Positions 59,847 to 64,000 of a DNA stretch of 64,000 nucleotides are shown piece after piece. The translations under genes were made by a program, and so were the position numbers. Position 1 is the stretch's first letter; each line of letters opens with the position of its first letter. This DNA comes from Sycon ciliatum (taxonomy: Eukaryota; Porifera; Calcarea; Leucosolenida; Sycettidae). Below the pieces are notes generated by a model, which was not told the origin of the DNA, did no database searches, and worked only from the letters and a program-made list of their open reading frames with translations. The stretch is from positions 15,232,864 to 15,296,863 of the forward strand of contig NC_088645.1 in the NCBI RefSeq assembly GCF_964019385.1. Reading direction: 5' to 3'.

Positions 59847-62800
59847 AAGAGTTACATTGAAATTCAAAGGTCAGCACAAAATGGTCAAAATCCGACATTT
59901 TCTCACCTTCCTGCCCGTTCACAGCTCAGAAAATGACAATGACCAGCCTCATCTCGTTGTGCAGCTGGACATAGACAAGTGCACCAAGAAAAAGAGCCAC
60001 ATTTCTCAAAGATATTGCCCAGGGCTGCTGAAAGCTGAAAAATAACCAATCTCACAGTTTGGGGCTTTTTACCCGTGAATCTTCACTTTGCGACTAAACT
60101 ATTCACAGCAGTGCCACATTTTCTGGGTCACTGAATGTGGATGCCAGCGCCCTACAAGCAAACCAAAAATCAAATCAATGCGACCACTGACATTACAGCT
60201 GGGTCATGTTATAGAGAGGTACATTGAAATTCAAAGGTCAGCACAAATGGTCAAAATCCGACATTTTCTCACCTTCCTGCCCGTTCACAGCTCAGAAAAT
60301 GACAATGACCAGCCTCATCTTGTTAGCAGCTGGACATAGACAAGTGCACCAAGTAAAAGAGCCACATTTCTCTAAAGAACTTGCCCAGGGCTGCTGGAAG
60401 CTGAAAAATAACCAATCTCACAGTTTGGTGCTTTTTACCCGTGAATCTTCACTTTGCGACTAAACTATTCACAGCAGTGCCACATTTTCTGGGTCACTGA
60501 ATGTGGATGCCAGCGCCCTACAAGCAAACCAAAAATCAAATCAATGCGACCACTGACATTACAGCTGGGTCATGTTATAGAGAGGTACATTGAAATTCAA
60601 AGGTCAGCACAAATGGTCAAAATCCGACATTTTCTCACCTTCCTGCCCGTTCACAGCTCAGAAAATGACAATGACCAGCCTCATCTCGTTGTGCAGCTGG
60701 ACATAGACAAGTGCACCTAGAAAAAGAGCCACATTTTTCTAAAGAACTTGCCCAGGGCTGCTGAAAGCTGAAAAATAACCAATCTCACAGTTTCGGGCTT
60801 TTTACCCGTGAATCTTCACTTTGCGACTAAACTATTCACAGCAGTGCCAAATTTTCTGGGTCACTGAATGTGGGTGCCAGCGCCCTACAAGCAAACCAAT
60901 AATCAAATCAATGCGACCACTGACATTACAGCTGGGTCATGTTATAGAGAGGTACATTGAAATTCAAAGGTCAGCACAAATGGTCAAAATCCGACATTTT
61001 CTCACCTTGCTGCCCGTTCACAGCTCAGAAAATGACAATGACCAGTCTCATCTCGTTGTGCAGCTGGAAATAGACAAGTGCACCAAGAAAAAGAGCCACA
61101 TTTATCTAAAGAACTCGCCCAGGGCTGCTGAGCCCTGAAAAATAACCAATCTCACAGTTTGGGGCTTTTTACCCGTGAATCTTCACTTTGCGACTAAACT
61201 ATTCACAGCAGTGCCCCATTTTCTACGTCACTGAATGTGGGTGCCTGCGCCCTACAAGCAAACCAAAAATCAAATCAATGCGACCACTGACATTACAGCT
61301 GGGTCATGTTATAGAGAGGTACATTGAAATTCAAAGGTCAGCACAAATGGTCAAAATGCGACATTTTCTCACCTTGCTGCCCGTTCACAGCTCAGAAAAT
61401 GACAATCACCAGCCTCATCTCGTTGTGCAGCTGGACATAGACAAGTGCACCAAGAAAAAGAGCCACATTTCTCTAAAGAACTTGCCCAGGGCTGCTGAAA
61501 GCTGAAAAATAACCAATCTCACAGTTTGGGGCTTTTTACCCGTGAATCTTCACTTTGCGACTAAACTATTTACAGCAGTGCCACATTTTCTGGGTCACTG
61601 AATGTGGGTGCCAGCGCCCTGCAAGCAAACCAAAAATCAAATCAATACGACCACTGACATTACAGCTGGGTCATGTTATAGAGAGGTACATTGAAATTCA
61701 AAGGTCAGCACAAATGGTCAAAATCCGACATTTTCTCACCTTCCTGCCCGTTCACAGCTCAGAAAATGACAATGACAAGTCTCATCTCGTGCAGCTGGAC
61801 ATAGACAAGCGCACCAAGAAAAAGAGTCACATTTCTCTAAAGAACTTGCCCAGGGCTGCTGAAAGCTGAAAAATAACCAATCTCACAGTTTGGGGCTTTT
61901 TACCCGTGAATCTTCACTTTGTGACTAAACTATTCACAGCAGTGCCACATTTTCTAGGTCACTGAATGTGGGTGCCAGCGCCCTACAAGCAAACCAAAAA
62001 TCAAATCAATGCGACCACTGACATTACAGCTGGGTCATGTTATAGACAGGTACATTGAAATTCAAAGGTCAGCACAAATGGTCAAAATCCGACATTTTCT
62101 CACCTTCCTGCCCGTTCACAGCTCAGAAAATGACAATGACCAGCCTCATCTCGTTGTGCAGCTGGCCATAGACAAGTGCACCAAGAAAAAGAGCCACATT
62201 TCTCTAAAGAACTTGCCCAGGGCTGCTGAAAGCTGAAAGTAACCAATCTCACAGTTTGGGGCTTTTTACCCGTGAATCTTCACTTTGCGACTAAACTATT
62301 CACAGCAGTGCCAAATTTTCTGGGTCACTGAATGTGGATGCCAGCACCCTACAAGCAAACCAAAAATCAAATCAATGCGACCACTGACATTACAGCTGGG
62401 TCATGTTATAGAGAGGTACATTGAAATTCAAAGGTCAGCACAAATGGTCAAAATCCGACATTTTCTCACCTTCCTGCCCGTTCACAGCTCAGAAAATGAC
62501 AATGACCAGCCTCATCTCGTTGTGCAGCTGGACATAGACAAGTGCACCAAGAAAAAGAGCCACATTTCTCTAAAGAACTTGCCCAGGGCTGCTGAAAGCT
62601 GAAAATAACCAATCCCACAGTTTGGGGCTTTTTACCCGTGAATCTTCACTTTGCGACTAAACTATTCACAGCAGTGCCACATTTTCTGGGTCACTGAATG
62701 TGGATGCCAGCGCCCTACAAGCAAACCAAAAATCAAATCAATGCGAACACTGACATTACAGCTGGGTCATGTTATAGAGAGGTACATAGAAATTCAAAGG

Positions 62801-64000
62801 TCAGCACAAATGGTCAAAATTCGACATTTTCTCACCTTCCTGCCCGTTCACAGCTCAGAAAATGACAATGAACAGCCTCATCTTGTTGTGCAGCTGGACA
62901 TAGACAAGTGCACCAAGAAAAAGAGCCACATTTCTCTAAAGAACTTGCCCAGGGCTGCTGAAAGCTGAAAAATAACCAATCTCACAGTTTGGGGCTTTTT
63001 ACCCGTGAATCTTCACTTTGCGACTAAACTATTCACAGCAGTGCCAAATTTTTGGGGTCACTGAATGTGGGTGCCAGCGCCCTACAAGCAAACCAAAAGT
63101 CAAATCAATGCGGGAACTGACATTACAGCTGGGTCATGTTATAGAGAGGTACATTGAAATTCAAAGGTCAGCGCAAATGGTCAAAATCCGACATTTCTCA
63201 CCTTCCTGCCCGTTCACAGCTCAGAAAATGACAATGACCAGCCTCATCTCGTTGTGCAGCTGGACATAGACAAGTGCACCAAGAAAAAGAGCCACATTTC
63301 TCTAAAGAATTTGCCCAGGGCTGCTGAAAGCTGAAAAATAACCAATCTCACAGTTTGGGGCTTTTTACCCGTGAATCTTCACTTTGCGACTAAACTATTC
63401 ACAGCAGTGCCACTTTTTCTGGGTCACTGAATGTGGGTGCCAGCGCCCTACAAGCAAACCAAAAATCAAATCAATGCGACCACTGACATTACAGCTGGGT
63501 CATGTTATAGAGAGGTACATTGAAATTCAAAGGTCAGCACAAATGGTCAAAATCCGACATTTTCTCACCTTCCTGCCCGTTCACAGCTCAGAAAACGACA
63601 ATGACCAGCCTCATCTCGTTGTGCAGCTGGACATAGACAAGTGCACCAAGAAAAAGAGCCACATTTCTCTAAAGAACTTGCCCAGGGCTGCTGAAAGCTG
63701 AAAAATAACCAATCTCACAGTTTGGGGCTTTTTACCCGTGAATCTTCACTTTGCGACTAAACTATTCACAGCAATGCCAAATTTTTGGGGTCACTGAATG
63801 TGGGTGCCAGCGCCCTACAAGCAAACCAAAAATCAAATCAATGCGACCACTGACATCACAGCTGGGTCATGTTATAGAGAGGTACATTGAAATTCAAAGG
63901 TCAGCACAAATGGTCAAAATCCGACATTTTCTCACCTTCCTGCCCGTTCACAGCTCAGAAAATGACAATGACCAGCCTCATCTTGTTAGCAGCTGGACAT
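59838..64000 (+). repeat. 367-bp satellite array, segment IV
   Basis: About eleven monomers running off the right edge. These units are mostly singletons with private changes: AAGATATTGCCC near 60,008; AAGTAAAAGAG at 60,351; GCTGAGCCCTG near 61,127; TCTACGTCAC near 61,222; GCGGGAACTG near 63,110. They do not fall into blocks A-C. One shared variant, CTTGTTAGCAGCTGG, occurs at about 60,319 and again at about 63,982 (3,663 bp, ten monomers), hinting at another higher-order repeat continuing beyond the window. Confidence 0.95.

Noticed and set aside
1-64000. One giant protein with tandem 122-residue repeats
   Set aside because: The monomer length of 367 bp is not divisible by three, and each unit carries stops in every continuation.

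Overview
The window is eukaryotic, almost certainly metazoan, non-genic repeat DNA. About 94% of it is one satellite: a head-to-tail array of a ~367-bp monomer (about 44% GC by my count of one monomer), roughly 160 copies, all in the same orientation and running off both window edges. No host gene, tRNA, rRNA or CRISPR array is visible. The only convincing protein-coding sequence is the reverse transcriptase ORF of a non-LTR retrotransposon. Its clade (CR1/L2/jockey-like) is widespread in invertebrate and some vertebrate genomes, so I cannot name the species. A pericentromeric, subtelomeric or other heterochromatic location is the natural inference but is not shown by the sequence.

Layout: (I) 1-25,501 satellite; (II) 25,502-28,102 a 5'-truncated LINE on the minus strand, with an ORF that stays open for about 805 codons, a (TAAA)n tail and a possible 4-bp target duplication; (III) 28,103-55,928 satellite; (IV) about 55,929-56,210 a 282-bp fragment of a second, non-coding insertion; (V) 56,211-58,788 satellite; (VI) 58,789-59,837 the longer (~1.05 kb) version of that insertion, with a candidate 9-bp direct repeat on both sides, a concentric palindrome at its left end, a 26-bp-arm hairpin and a CCAAT/TATA promoter-like module at its right end; (VII) 59,838-64,000 satellite.

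The satellite has clear higher-order structure. A block marked by a 397-bp monomer (30-bp internal duplication) and a 347-bp monomer (two deletions) occurs four times. A second block of variant monomers is collinear between about 18.4-23.1 kb and 48.9-54.4 kb, with a third partial copy at 56.8-58.3 kb. A 7-monomer (~2,567 bp) higher-order repeat has expanded at 9.9-18.0 kb, where the other copy of the region has about one unit. In effect two large collinear halves (about 1.1-23.1 kb and 41.9-54.4 kb) descend from one ancestral segment and have since diverged by unequal exchange. At least one hybrid monomer (36,731) marks a crossover or conversion junction.

No cooperating gene system is present. 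The most unusual items are the undescribed-looking hairpin/palindrome insertion, its promoter-like end preserved in both copies, and the fact that many recurring monomer variants fall on third codon positions of a 105-codon open frame.
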